From Aralia elata (lineage: Eukaryota > Streptophyta > Magnoliopsida > Apiales > Araliaceae), in contig CM068379.1 of NCBI GenBank assembly GCA_034770075.1, forward strand, positions 14,934,506 to 14,998,505: 64,000 nt of DNA, written 5' to 3'. Each line of letters opens with the position of its first letter. The first letter of the stretch is position 1. Shown here one piece after another: positions 36,235 through 47,990 of the stretch. The notes beneath the pieces were generated by a model. It was not told the DNA's origin and searched no databases. It was given only the letters and a program-made list of their open reading frames with translations. The position numbers were made by a program, and so were the translations under genes.

Positions 36235-37383
36235 ATGTCTCAACAAGTATGTAGTAGCAGTGCTACCTCAGCTGCATCTGTTGATAGTTTAGTTGCATCT
36301 GCAAATGCTATAACTAATGCCCCTAATGATACATCTACATCGATTGATCTAGAGACAGCCCCAACCGCGACTGGTCGGAAGACAAGAGTTTTGACATCAA
36401 GTGTTTGGGCAGATTTTGACAGAGTTGGAATGGGTAATATATTATTGCTACTTGCAAACATTGTAAAAGAAAATTTGACGGATCAAGCGGTAAAGGCACA
36501 ACTCATTTGAAAAATCATCAAAAAAATTGTGCTCTTGCCAAAAGACATCGTCTTGACCCTATGCAACAATTTCTTGGGAAGTGTGTCACCAATGAGACCC
36601 CTACTCCGAAGGTAACTACATATAAATATGACCCATTAGTTGAAAGATCTTTGTTTGCTAAAATGGTTGCAAAACATGATTATTCTTTTTTATGGCTGAG
36701 CATGGCTACGTTCATCTTTGGGTTTCATATATTCTGCCAACTTATAAATTTTGTTCAATAAACACAATAAAAAATGATTTGGGTGATGTGTTTGAAGAAG
36801 AGAGGACTAGAATTTATAAAGAAATTGAGAGTTTACAATCTAGAGTTAGTTTAACTACCGATGGATGAAAACCAAACTTTCAAAATCAGGGTTATTTTTG
36901 TGTGACTTGTCATTATATTGATGATGCATGAGAATTGCATAAACAAGTAATTGTTTTTCATGTTGTTGAATATCTACATCATGGTGTGAATTTAAGTGAG
37001 TGGTTAAAACATCAAATTCTTGAATGGAATATTGATAAAAAGTTGTCTAGTGTTGTTGTTGACAATACTTCAAATAATTCCGGAATGTTAGAAGGTATTA
37101 AAACATGGTTGAATGGTAAGAAAGTTTTGTTGCATAATGGTAACATGTTTCATCTTAGATTTTCTCCTCATATTATAAATCTGATTGTTAAACAAGGTTT
37201 GAAGGTAGTTCATGGTTTAATTGAGGGTATTCGAAAAACTGTCAAATATATTGATAGCTCACCCGCTAGAGATACAAAATTTGCTCTTACTTTGACCCAA
37301 ACAAGATTCAATTCTAAAAGACGTATTCCATTTAATGTGAAAACTAGATGGAACTCCTCCACCTTTGATATGCTTGTGAGTGC
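36235..37383 (+). pseudogene. hAT (Ac-type) transposase, 5' part: BED finger and RNase-H-like core
   Basis: Starts MSQQVCSSSATSAASVDS. VWADFDRVG opens the BED zinc finger, whose metal ligands (CKHC ... HLKNHQKNC) continue in a neighbouring frame after a one-base shift near 36430-36445. KYDPLVERSLFAKMV and SRVSLTTDG (first catalytic Asp region) follow. Stops come at former Trp positions near 36865 and 36929. A clean frame then runs with SSVVVDNTSNN, a CHINLIV-like region, and RIPFNVKTRWNSS. The frame is cut at codon GC|T by the Tat-like insertion (TSD AGTGC at 37379-37383) and resumes exactly at 47991. Non-functional. Confidence 0.85.
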
Positions 37384-39452
37384 TGTAGACACCCAAATTT
37401 TGCGCTTCGTATACTAACCGTGATAGGACGGCAAAATCGTCAAATGAACCGGCCTGTGAGGGCGAGGGATGCACAAGAACGAACATTCGACGCCACCGCG
37501 ACGATTTACAACCGAAACCGACGTGACAGCAGGGCCGTCCGAAATGAGCCTGCCCGAATGATGCGGCACGTCTCCCAGTGATTCCCGGACTGCAAAATAC
37601 AAACCTGTCGGCGAAAACTGACGTCACGACACGCGAATCGAGGTGCGGCACAGAAATCGAGAAAATCAGCCCACCCAGCCGCGGATTGATCTGCGGCCAA
37701 ACGAATAAAATAATGGTGGTGCGCACGGGGACTCGAAACCAGGAAACCAGCTGAGTGCGATGGGGGGTGGGCCAGCCAGCCGCAGATCCATCTGCGGCCA
37801 GCCGCAGATCAATCTGCGGCTGCCCTAAACATGCAGCCTATTTCAGCTCATTCAGCATACAGGAACAAAGAGAGAGCCTGAGCAGCAGCAGCAGCGGCGG
37901 AAAAAAAAGAAAAGAAGGAGAAAACAGCAAGAAAAATAGAGAGAAAAGAGAGAAAAGAAGTGAGAAATTGTACCCATTTTGTGAGATTACATCTCATATT
38001 TCCTACTCTATTCAATACACAAATTCATACATATTGTGGGGATCATTTGCAAGGTGAAAAATCCTTTGTTTTAGCATTTTGTTTTACCATTTTTGTTAAG
38101 CTTTTATCATCCAAATTATATTAAATGTAGTTTCCTTGTGTATTGTTGTGGATCTATGGATTGAGGGCTATTAGTTAGGGTTCCCAAATGGAACGAAATT
38201 CCTCCTAATGGCCCGATGATATCCATTTGATGATTTTTTAGCTCGTTGTAATGATGTATCGTGCATAGGTTGTTTAGATTGCTATTTTAGGATCTTGTGG
38301 GTGTGTAGCGATTTTGAATGTGAGCCTAGGAGCGCGACCTCGTGGTCCAAATCCGATGATGGACATCTTTTGATATATGTAATAAATTCGATGTACCTTT
38401 CATTGTAAATATGTAATCGTCGGGCCTTAAAACGACGCCAAGGCGAGAATCGTGTTTAAGGCCCCGAAATAGTGAAACTTGTGATTGTAGGCGTTTGGGG
38501 TTATTTTGATGGCTTACATGCCCATGAATAGCTCCGACGTGTGTTTATGCTCGATTTGATTTATGAGGACGAAATTGATTTTCAAAGCCAAATGATAAGA
38601 TCTTCATAAAATAAATCAAACTAGGCTATTAGCATCACGAGGTTAATAAATGGGAAATGCTAATGAATGTCGATTCCTATTTAACGAGAAAGCTAAGGAG
38701 AATCGTTTTCAAATATCATAAGGAATGATTTTGTCAAATAATTAACGTTTTATTAAACCGTTGTGCATAGGGTTAAAGAGATTCTAGAAGTTGCCCATCA
38801 TTTGAGTTACAAAAGCAACGTATAGATCTCGATTCCTATTTTGACAAAGGTTTAAAACTCCTGTTTTGCCAAAACGACACCTAACGAAAAAATCTCATAG
38901 TTTTTGACAATTAAAATCAAACCTTTCTTATAAAGAATCAAGCTTTCTCGTGTATGCCGAAAAGACATTCCGAAGCATTCTCAAATTTAAAGCACGACTT
39001 TCCCTAAAAATCCAAATGATTCTTTCATACAAACTCACCACAACATTCATTAAGCACACACACACACACGCACACATACACATTTCATGAATTAAAGGAT
39101 AGGAAAACATCAAGGTTGCGGTAACCGTGCTTCACGGAAGTCGGGGGGTGCCTAACACCTTCCCCTCGCTTAAGCAAGCCCCCGAACTCTATGAATCTCG
39201 ATTCGCAGACCAATTAATTCGGAGTCACATATGAGCCAGCGATTTATAAAAAAACGAAAACTCGGATGAGTTGGTACATCCATTTCAAATATACCAACTG
39301 GCGACTCTAGTTAATTGGCTCATCATAAAAAAACGATCTTTCAAAACCCCCGTCGACATCAAAGCCGACCCTTTTCCAAAAAATCATCTAATGAAGGCTA
39401 AAAATCGGAAAAGGACAAATACCGCATTAAGCGGAAAAACCCGGCGTCGACA
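37384..39452 (+). repeat. 5' LTR of the Tat-like element (2069 bp)
   Basis: It carries two adjacent near-perfect palindromes of GCCGCAGATC/GATCTGCGGC (37779-37798 and 37800-37821), a purine-rich AGAGAAAAG stretch (37900-37960) and a (CA)n run near 39055. Confidence 0.95.
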
Positions 39453-39454
39453 GC

Positions 39455-39472
39455 TGGCGACTCCGCTGGGGA
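39455..39472 (+). promoter_or_regulatory. Primer-binding site, tRNA-Arg type
   Basis: TGGCGACTCCGCTGGGGA starts two bases after the 5' LTR, the form used by Tat/Ogre elements. Confidence 0.85.
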
Positions 39473-40440
39473 ACATTAGAGGGCTTAAGCCGCGTTCAAA
39501 TCTTGATGCTATCCTATCCTTTAAAAATCATGAATATGTGTGTGCATGCGATATTTTGATCTTTTGTACTTTTGTTGTGTGAATGTGTGTTTTGCCCAAT
39601 GAATGAATGATTGAATAGAATTGCTTTACTTTAAAGTAATCATTTACATACGGTGAGGACGATGAATGTGAATGTATGTTGAGAGTGTACCTCCTCCTGA
39701 GGCGAACCTGTCGGTTGCTTATTACTGGACTCGAAGGGGCTGCTCCCCGGAGATGGCTCAGGAAACGCACCACCCAAATCCGCTCCAATCGAAAGGATTC
39801 AGACGAGTAGATTGCGAAGATTTGGGAACCTTCATGCCGAAAAGCCCGCGAGAGTAACCCTAGGATAGGTCAGCCTCTGATAAACCTAACGAAAGGGAAG
39901 CTTCTCCATGCCCTTTTATCGTTCAGTCAAATAAATAAATGTCATGTAAATGGCATACAATTGTCATACCATCATCATCATAATAAATATGTCATGTATC
40001 ATGTGATTACATCACCTGCACATATAAAGAGAAAACTGACTTGGTTTTGCAGGAAGGCCATCCATACCACGTACCAAGGTTTTCTAAAACTTCTGAATAC
40101 TATCCTGTCATCAAACACTGACCTTGTTTTGCAGGATAAGATTAGAGAACCGAAAAAAAAAAAATGAATAAAAATCAGGCATCAGTGTTGACATGCATCG
40201 GCCAACTTGTGACGGGCACAGTACTAAACTACGGCCCTTGTTGGTTTTGTGAGATTGCCCCTGGGACCCAACTGAGAGGCCGTAAAGTCCATACTGCACC
40301 CATCCAAATGGCAGAAGCCGGTAGCCATGAAATTATAGTTCTGCCACTCCAACAATACGACCAAATACGAGGGATGCATCCTAGGACTGAGATTAGCCTT
40401 GGGAATTACGGTACAGACTTGTCCGGCCTATGAGGATCAG
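39473..40440 (+). other. Non-coding 5' interior of the Tat-like element
   Basis: No gag frame is found. Two TTTTGCAGGA segments (about 40047 and 40131) look like splice acceptors; introns are known in Ogre elements, but I cannot assign exons. The 89-codon plus-strand frame at 40164-40433 has no recognisable motif. Confidence 0.5.
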
Positions 40441-40890
40441 ATCGGAGGGATCTCCCATAGTGACGCCCCTCCTAAATGGGCTTGGTATCAAAACATTAAA
40501 GAGTTCCTCCAAGACGGCTCCTCTCCCGAAAATGCAGATTTAACCGAGGAAAGAGAATCCAATGATGGGCAGTGAAGTTCTTCTTAAGCAGAGGTGATTT
40601 GCATAAATGGGACCTAGCTACGGGACTGCTGAGAAATCCGGAAGCCGAAGTGGCCCACTGATTAATGAACGAAGTACACGGCGATGTGTGCGGAGCCCAT
40701 ATGAGCGGAGCATTTTTGGCAAAGAAAATCATGCGAACGGGTCACTACTGGCTAACCATGAAAACCGACTGCGATACTCATGTCAAGAAATGCCATCAAT
40801 GCCAGATCCATGCCAATGCGATCCATGCACCCCCTAATGAGCTCCATTGCTTGACCTCACCGTGGTCGGTTGGACCGTGCAGCAGGTGAT
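40441..40890 (+). pseudogene. Integrase-region remnant of Tat/Ogre pol
   Basis: Shifting frames contain WYQNIKEFLQDGSSPENA, then KFFLSRGDL, then EVHGDVCGAHMSG, KIMRTGHYWLTM and KKCHQCQIHANAIHAPP, and finally ELH...TSPW. This is the RNase H-integrase linker plus the HHCC zinc-binding domain of a Tat-lineage integrase, with both cysteines (CHQC) retained. The catalytic core is absent and there are stops and frameshifts, so nothing functional is encoded. It confirms the lineage call made from the termini. Confidence 0.8.
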
Positions 40891-41329
40891 ATCCAGGAAG
40901 GGATAAATCCAGGATGATAGCAGTGAATCCCGGCCAATAGAAGATCAATGGGTTTTAAAATTCTGAGTTTTATTTCAAATCCCAGCACGCTCATGTCACT
41001 TTGTCATGTTATCCAAAAAGAAGATCATGTGCCGAAATGTTTTATATCTATGACAAACATCCCTGTTTTATTTCGGGTACCCCGATTTGAGGCACGCTAG
41101 CCTGACAAGCAATAGGCCAAATTTGAAGGAGGATCACGATTCTGGTATAGAGCTAGATTCCGATCTGATGGGGATTGAGCAGGGCGAGACAGATATCGAC
41201 AATACGCCTGGCGAGATCAAGGGATGGGTCGAAGGTAAGCCCAAACCTGACTTAGACCGAACATTCGCCATCAAACATCAGAACCCCTGACGGTCACAAA
41301 GAACCCGGAGTAGGGGCAAATTCATCCAA

Positions 41330-41358
41330 ATAAAAAAAAAAAAAAAAAAAAAAAATTT
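41330..41358. repeat. Internal poly(A) tract
   Basis: A run of about 24 A followed by TTTTT and an A-rich ATCAAAAATT stretch. Similar A-runs of ~28 and ~20 occur at 42748-42777 and 43661-43680 in the same element. Confidence 0.9.
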
Positions 41359-41971
41359 TTCAAAAATCAAAAATTTTCAAAAATCAAAAAATCCCCCAAA
41401 CCTTTCAACAAGTCAAAGGACCGGATCTTTTGTTAGCCCAGCGAGATACCAATGCAACCAGTACGAGGGAGATCACAAGAAAAGCCACTTAACACTGGGG
41501 CATTTGTCAACTACCCAGGAAATGATGACGTGCAAATTGGCACCCATGCAACAATCCCATCAGCATGCACCATCATCATCAAATGCTACCTCAGGACAAG
41601 TCAATATTCAACGATACGATCATCTGGCATTTGTCAAGCATAGTTTTCCCGGGATACGATGACCCGCGTGAAAGGGAATTTTATTTGACTTGATAGGAAT
41701 CGGATTAATTCTGACAAGCAACCGTGGAGCACGATCGTGAGTATGATTAGACGAAGAAGGCTATTCAACCTTTTGATCGGGTACAAAGCCTTAATTCAAA
41801 GCAACGTTTGCGGCAGAATCGACCTCATGTGACAGCCTTCACTTTGCATTTGCACAAACTTTCAGTTGTGGGGTATAAAGCTATAACGATGTTGATGGCC
41901 ATTAACACGTAGTCAGACAGTCAATAATGATCAATATCAAGAAGTCAGACGATAAATGATTATCAAGCTAA

Positions 41972-42470
41972 TGTCTCGAATCGTGGCCTGGGTTATTCGA
42001 GTAATTAAGCCCGAGGGGTATCTCTACACCTAGTGCCCTAAAGCCATCTGGTTTGGGAGTCGCTGGCCCAACACTCGTTACATGGGTAACTCAGAGCCTA
42101 AGAAAGCGAGCATTACAGTCGAGGAGGCCCGAGCAAATTCGAATCGTGGCATGGGCTACTCGAGTAATTAAGCCTAAGGGGTGTCTCTACATCTGGTACC
42201 CTAAAACCGTCTGGTTTGGGAGTTACCGGCCTAACACTCGCTACATGGGTGACTCAAGCCTAAGAAAACGAATCTTGCGCAAGGTCAAGCAAAGAATGAA
42301 TAGTGCAGACCACCAGCTTGTCTCGAACCGTGGCCTTTGTTACTCGAGTAAATAAACCCGAAGGGGTGTCTGTACACCTAATGCCCGAAAACCATCTGGT
42401 TTGGGAGTCATTGGTCCAAAACTCGTTAAATGGGTAACTTTGAATAGCCTAAGAAAACGAGACAAGTGAA
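41972..42470 (+). repeat. Three-copy tandem repeat, ~170-180 bp units
   Basis: Units start near 41972, 42139 and 42322 with TCGAATCGTGGC-like sequence. Each contains TCGAGTAATTAAGCC, a CTCTACACCT block, ATCTGGTTTGGGAGT and a TACATGGGTAACTCA block. Confidence 0.85.
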
Positions 42471-42743
42471 GTGGACTAATAAAAAGAAAAGATAAAAAAA
42501 CTCTCGGCCTTAAACAAGGAGTCATAGAAGAGAAACCCCTACTGAGTGCTCCATCGCACAGTGCATTTGTCATATGACGTCAATCCTGCTAAGAACGTTG
42601 TCGAGAATGAAGGCATGATACCTTTGACGAGGGAAGGTAGTTCTTTTGAATTCGACCTTACTCACGTACAATGACCATGAATGCTTGAAGGGTTTCTTAC
42701 GATTTCATAACTCGTCAAATAGAAAATCATCAACTCACGAGGG

Positions 42744-42779
<36 letters not shown>

Positions 42780-42805
42780 AAATTTCAATCTAGTACATTC
42801 ACGGT

Positions 42806-43276
42806 TCACAACTTGCTAGATTGTGCGATCAACAGATATTCAATTTCATGTGCTTTAACTGCATTGTTGTCGAGATTGTAATATCTTTGTGTTGAGCTAA
42901 CACTAATGGCCCGAGCCTTCAAGTTTTGGCATTTGTTAGTCATCTGATATGCAGGATCTTGTAGAGCTGTGTATAACTCAGCACGGTCAACATCGCGAGT
43001 TTTCGATAGAAATTCTTGATAATAACACGCGCCAAGGCTGGGGCAGTTAAGAATCGTGAAATGGAAGGAAGATAAGGCTGCACAGAACTTCTCGTCATAG
43101 GGCCTCTCCCCAATCCTGACTATCACTGCCTCGACATCCAATTGATCCACATGCATGAGCATATACAAGGATGATATAGGCAGGAAGACAGCATATCGGC
43201 CAGCAGAAATGATCAAAAGGCTAAGGAGCCCAACATAGCTGTCGATCATCACTGAGAGCGAAATAGACCGCCTCAA
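42806..43276 (-). other. Antisense open frame in the Tat-like element (~150 codons)
   Basis: Opposite to the element's sense strand. The frame opens at a TTG; the first ATG is about ten codons in (MIDSYVGLLS). The start is hydrophobic (LLSLLIISAGRYAVFL) and the remainder is soluble in composition. I recognise no family. Antisense ORFs have been noted in some Tat-lineage elements, so it is worth recording, but it may be chance. Confidence 0.25.
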
Positions 43277-43689
43277 CTCGATGAAATGAAGACGACCAAG
43301 AACAGGCAGAGTATCAAACCAATGTTGAAGTCTAGAAACTACACTTCACGACGAGGCGTGATCCAATCAAATGTTGGCAAACAATGACAACGGTCGAATC
43401 GTATCATTTGACTGAACAGGGGTCATTTCTATCGAAACATATATGGTGCACATGCATCTGTCCATAACATATCTGCCAGATCATGCATAACATCTTTCTC
43501 ATGCATGCAGGTACGATCAAAATAAAGATCTTCACAGGAAAGTACAAGCACGTCGTTTTCAACCTCACGAATGATCAGACTGTGATGGCTTTTGCGGCAT
43601 GATACGTGGACGATGTTGGTGGGTGATCCGGGACATGAAGCCGATCACATATCCCATTTCAAAAAAAAAAAAAAAAAAAAATCACTCAA

Positions 43690-44768
43690 ATCCAATCAAA
43701 GACGCCTGGGAAGGACTGGTATCCAACCAATCAAAGACCCCTGGGAAGGGCTGGTATCCAACCAATCAATGACCCCTGGGAAGGGCTGGTATCCAAACAA
43801 GAAGTGAACCTGGGAAGGCATCCAAGCAAACCCCAACAAGGTGGTGAGCAAACCTGGGAAGGCATCCAAGCAAACCACAACAAGATGGTGAGCACCCCTG
43901 GGAAGGGCTGATATCCACAAAAAGAAAAAAGGACAAAAAACAACAAACCCTGGGAAGGGCTGAGATCCACGCGAACCACAACAAAGATGGTGAGCATCCC
44001 TGGAAAGGGCTGATATCCACAAAAAAAGACAAAAAAACAACAAACCCTGGGAAGGGCTGAGATCCACGCGAACCACAACAAGATGGTGAGCACCCCTGGG
44101 AAGGGCTGATATCCACACAAAGAAAAAGACAAAAAAAAACAAAACCCTGGGATGGGATGAGATCCACGCGAACCACAACAAGATGGTGAGCACCCCTGGG
44201 AAGGGTTGATATCCACAAAAAAGAAAAAAGACAAAAAACAACAAACCCTGGGAAGGGCTGAGATCCACGCGAACCACAACAAGATGGTGAGCACCCCTGG
44301 GAAGGGCTGATATCCACACAAAGAAAAAGACAAAAAACAACAAACCCTGGGAAGGGCTGAGATCCACGCGAACCACAACAAGATGGTGAGCACCCCTGGG
44401 AAGGGCTGATATCCACAAAAAAGAAAAAAGACAAAAAACAACAAACCCTGGGAAGGGCTGAGATCCACGCGAACCACAACAAGATGGTGAGCACCCCTGG
44501 GAAGGGCTGATATCCACAAAAAAGAAAAAAGACAAAAAACAACAAACCCTGGGAAGGGCTGAGCTCCACGCGAACCACAACAAAGATGGTGAGCAACCCT
44601 GGGAAGGGCTGATATCCACAAAAGAAAAAAGACAAAAAACAACAAACCCTGGGAAGGGCTGAGATCCACGCGAACCACAACAAGATGGTGAGCACCCCTG
44701 GGAAGGGCTGATATCCAGAAAAAGAAAAAGATAAAAAATAACAAACCCTGGGAAGGGCTGAGATCCAA
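43690..44768 (+). repeat. Tandem array with CCCTGGGAAGGGCTGA core, ~100-bp units
   Basis: The first ~110 bp are three ~35-bp units (CCTGGGAAGGGCTGGTATCC). Then about nine ~100-bp units alternate GGGCTGATATCCACA, an A/G-rich spacer and GGGCTGAGATCCACGCGAAC, with AGATGGTGAGCA starts at 44181, 44282, 44381, 44482, 44584 and 44683. Because 100 is not divisible by 3 and the unit lacks reverse-strand stops, all three reverse frames stay open for 300-440 codons; these are artefacts of the repeat. Confidence 0.95.
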
Positions 44769-45400
44769 GATAACCAACCGGCGACGATAACCGGGGGTTA
44801 CGAGATGGGTGACCGGCGACGATACCCGGCCCCGACAAGACAATCGACCGGCGACGATAACCGGCGATTGCGAGATGGGTGACCGGCGACGATACCCGGC
44901 CCCGACATGACGATCGACCGGCGACGATAACCGGCGATCACGAGATGGATGTCCGGCGACGATAACCGGCTCCGACAAGATAACCGACCGGCGACGATAA
45001 CCGGGGGTTACGAGATGGGTGACCGGCGACGATACCCGGCCCCGACGAGACAATCGACCGGCGACGATAACCGGCGATTACGAGATGGATGTCCGGCGAC
45101 GAAAACCGGCTCCGACAGGATAACCAACCGGCGACGATAACCGGGGGTTACGAGATGGGTGACCGGCGACGATACCCGGCCCCGACAAGACAATCGACCG
45201 GCGACGATAACCGGCGATTACGAGATGGGTGTCCGGCGACGAAAACCGGCCCCGACAAGACAATCGACCGGCGACGATACCCGGCGGTTACGAGATGGGT
45301 GACCGGCGACGATACCCGGCCCCGACGAGACGATCGACCGGCGACGATAACCGGCGATTACGAGATGGGTGACCGGCGACGAAACCCGGCCCCGACAAAC
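44769..45400 (+). repeat. Tandem array with ACCGGCGACGATA core, 70-bp units
   Basis: About nine copies of a 70-bp unit, each made of two related ~35-bp halves (GACCGGCGACGATACCCGG and GACCGGCGACGATAACCGG). GC-rich. A diverged continuation (ACCGGATACGAGACCCGG) appears at 45655-45745. Confidence 0.95.
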
Positions 45401-45910
45401 GGTGACACCTGTGGAACCATATCAAAAGACTGTACAGGGGTCATTTTTCATCAAATTTACAATGTTGTGTCACATGCATTGAATATATGATAATTCTGTA
45501 CGTGATCCATGCAGGTTAGGTGTCAAGGTCCTAGCCTATCAGAGTCAAAAGCGATGGTTGCCCAAGAACGATGTACGAGAACGAACTCCAAGGATGCCCT
45601 TCAAGGCTAGTCAGGAGAATAACTTCCTTTGATGGCAATGGGATGGAATAAGGGGATTACGAGAGGGGTGACCGGATATGAGACCCGACATTCACAGGAC
45701 AATCGACCGGATACGAGACCCGGCGATTACGAGACGAGCGACAGGTTAGGGATTGATGCATTGACACCTTTACAAATGTGTTGCATGCCTTACATCTTAC
45801 GTTATATCATAAGTTGTATGTGTTGCACTGTCATTCTTATGCACTGTCATTCATGCATCGTGTGTCTACTTCTTTATCCTGTTCATTTCATTAGACATTG
45901 CATGAACATG

Positions 45911-45925
45911 ATAAAGAGGGGCAGC
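45911..45925 (+). promoter_or_regulatory. Polypurine tract of the Tat-like element
   Basis: AAAGAGGGGCAG lies directly before the 3' LTR at 45926. Confidence 0.75.
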
Positions 45926-47985
45926 TGTAGACACCCAAATTTTGCGCTTCGTATACTAACCGTGATAGGACGGCAAAATCGTCAAATGAACCGGCCTGTG
46001 AGGGCGAGGGATGCACAAGAACGAACATTCGACGCCACCGCGACGATTTACAACCGAAACCGACGTGACAGCAGGGCCGTCCGAAATGAGCCTGCCCGAA
46101 TGATGCGGCACGTCTCCCAGTGATTCCCGGACTGCAAAATACAAACCTGTCGGCGAAAACTGACGTCACGACACGCGAATCGAGGTGCGGCACAGAAATC
46201 GAGAAAATCAGCCCACCCAGCCGCGGATTGATCTGCGGCCAAACGAATAAAATAATGGTGGTGCGCACGGGACTCGAAACCAGGAAACCAGCTGAGTGCG
46301 ATGGGGGGTGGGCCAGCCAGCCGCAGATCCATCTGCGGCCAGCCGCAGATCAATCTGCGGCTGCCCTAATGCAGCCTATTTCAGCTCATTCAGCATACAG
46401 GAACAAAGAGAGAGCAGCAGCAGCAGCGGCGGCGGAAAAAAAAGAAAAGAAGGAGAAAACAGCAAGAAAAATAGAGAGAAAAGAGAGAAAAGAAGTGAGA
46501 AAATTGTACCCATTTTGTGAGATTACATCTCATATTTCCTACTCTATTCAATACACAAATTCATACATATTGTGGGGATCATTTGCAAGGTGAAAAATCC
46601 TTTGTTTTAGCATTTTGTTTTACCATTTTTGTTAAGCTTTTATCATCCAAATTATATTAAATGTAGTTTCCTTGTGTATTGTTGTGGATCTATGGATTGA
46701 GGGCTATTAGTTAGGGTTCCCAAATGGAACGAAATTCCTCCTAATGGCCCGATGATATCCATTTGATGATTTTTTAGCTCGTTGTAATGATGTATCGTGC
46801 ATAGGTTGTTTAGATTGCTATTTTAGGATCTTGTGGGTGTGTAGCGATTTTGAATGTGAGCCTAGGAGCGCGACCTCGTGGTCCAAATCCGATGATGGAC
46901 ATCTTTTGATATATGTAATAAATTCGATGTACCTTTCATTGTAAATATGTAATCGTCGGGCCTTAAAACGACGCCAAGGCGAGAATCGTGTTTAAGGCCC
47001 CGAAATAGTGAAACTTGTGATTGTAGGCGTTTGGGGTTATTTTGATGGCTTACATGCCCATGAATAGCTCCGACGTGTGTTTATGCTCGATTTGATTTAT
47101 GAGACGAAATTGATTTCAAAGCCAAATGATAAGATCTTCATAAAATCAATCAAACTAGGCTATTAGCATCACGAGGTTAATAAATGGGAAATGCTAATGA
47201 ATGTCGATTCCTATTTAACGAGAAAGCTAAGGAGAATCGTTTTCAAATATCATAAGGAATGATTTTGTCAAATAATTAACGTTTTATTAAACCGTTGTGC
47301 ATAGGGTTAAAGAGATTCTAGAAGTTGCCCATCATTTGAGTTACAAAAGCAACGTATAGATCTCGATTCCTATTTTGACAAAGGTTTAAAACTCCTGTTT
47401 TGCCAAAACGACACCTAACGAAAAATCTCATAGTTTTTGACAATTAAAATCAAACCTTTCTTATAAAGAATCAAGCTTTCTCGTGTATGCCGAAAAGACA
47501 TTCCGAAGCATTCTCAAATTTAAAGCACGACTTTCCCTAAAAATCCAAATGATTCTTTCATACAAACTCACCACAACATTCATTAAGCACACACACACAC
47601 ACGCACACATACACATTTCATGAATTAAAGGATAGGAAAACATCAAGGTTGCGGTAACCGTGCTTCACGGAAGTCGGGGGGTGCCTAACACCTTCCCCTC
47701 GCTTAAGCAAGCCCCCGAACTCTATGAATCTCGATTCGCAGACCAATTAATTCGGAGTCACATATGAGCCAGCGATTTATAAAAAAACGAAAACTCGGAT
47801 GAGTTGGTACATCCATTTCAAATATACCAACTGGCGACTCTAGTTAATTGGCTCATCATAAAAAAACGATCTTTCAAAACCCCCGTCGACATCAAAGCCG
47901 ACCCTTTTCCAAAAAATCATCTAATGAAGGCTAAAAATCGGAAAAGGACAAATACCGCATTAAGCGGAAAAACCCGGCGTCGACA
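45926..47985 (+). repeat. 3' LTR of the Tat-like element (2060 bp)
   Basis: Differs from the 5' LTR by roughly seven small indels and about one or two substitutions by eye. It carries the same paired palindromes at 46320-46339 and 46341-46362. Confidence 0.95.
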
Positions 47986-47990
47986 AGTGC

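Larger units (their letters stand above)
37384..47985 (+). mobile_element. Non-autonomous Tat/Ogre-like LTR element (LARD type), 10.6 kb
   Basis: Ends TGTAGACACCC and GGCGTCGACA are flanked by a perfect 5-bp duplication AGTGC (37379-37383 and 47986-47990). The LTRs (37384-39452 and 45926-47985, ~2.06 kb) are almost identical, differing mainly by small indels. A tRNA-Arg-type primer site follows the first and a polypurine tract precedes the second. The TGTAGACACCC start and Arg primer are characteristic of the Tat/Ogre lineage. The 6.5 kb interior has no intact gag or pol, only an integrase-region remnant and long tandem arrays. It must have depended on proteins from a relative to transpose. 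Confidence 0.9.

Noticed and set aside
44769..45400. Regular repeat array resembling CRISPR spacing
   Set aside because: Whole 70-bp units repeat without unique spacers, the DNA is plant nuclear, and the array lies inside a Tat-like retroelement.
43690..45490. Large proline/serine-rich reverse-strand ORFs and forward Arg/Asp-rich ORFs
   Set aside because: They are translations of the ~100-bp and 70-bp tandem arrays, open in several frames with cycling peptides; no domain or start context supports a gene.
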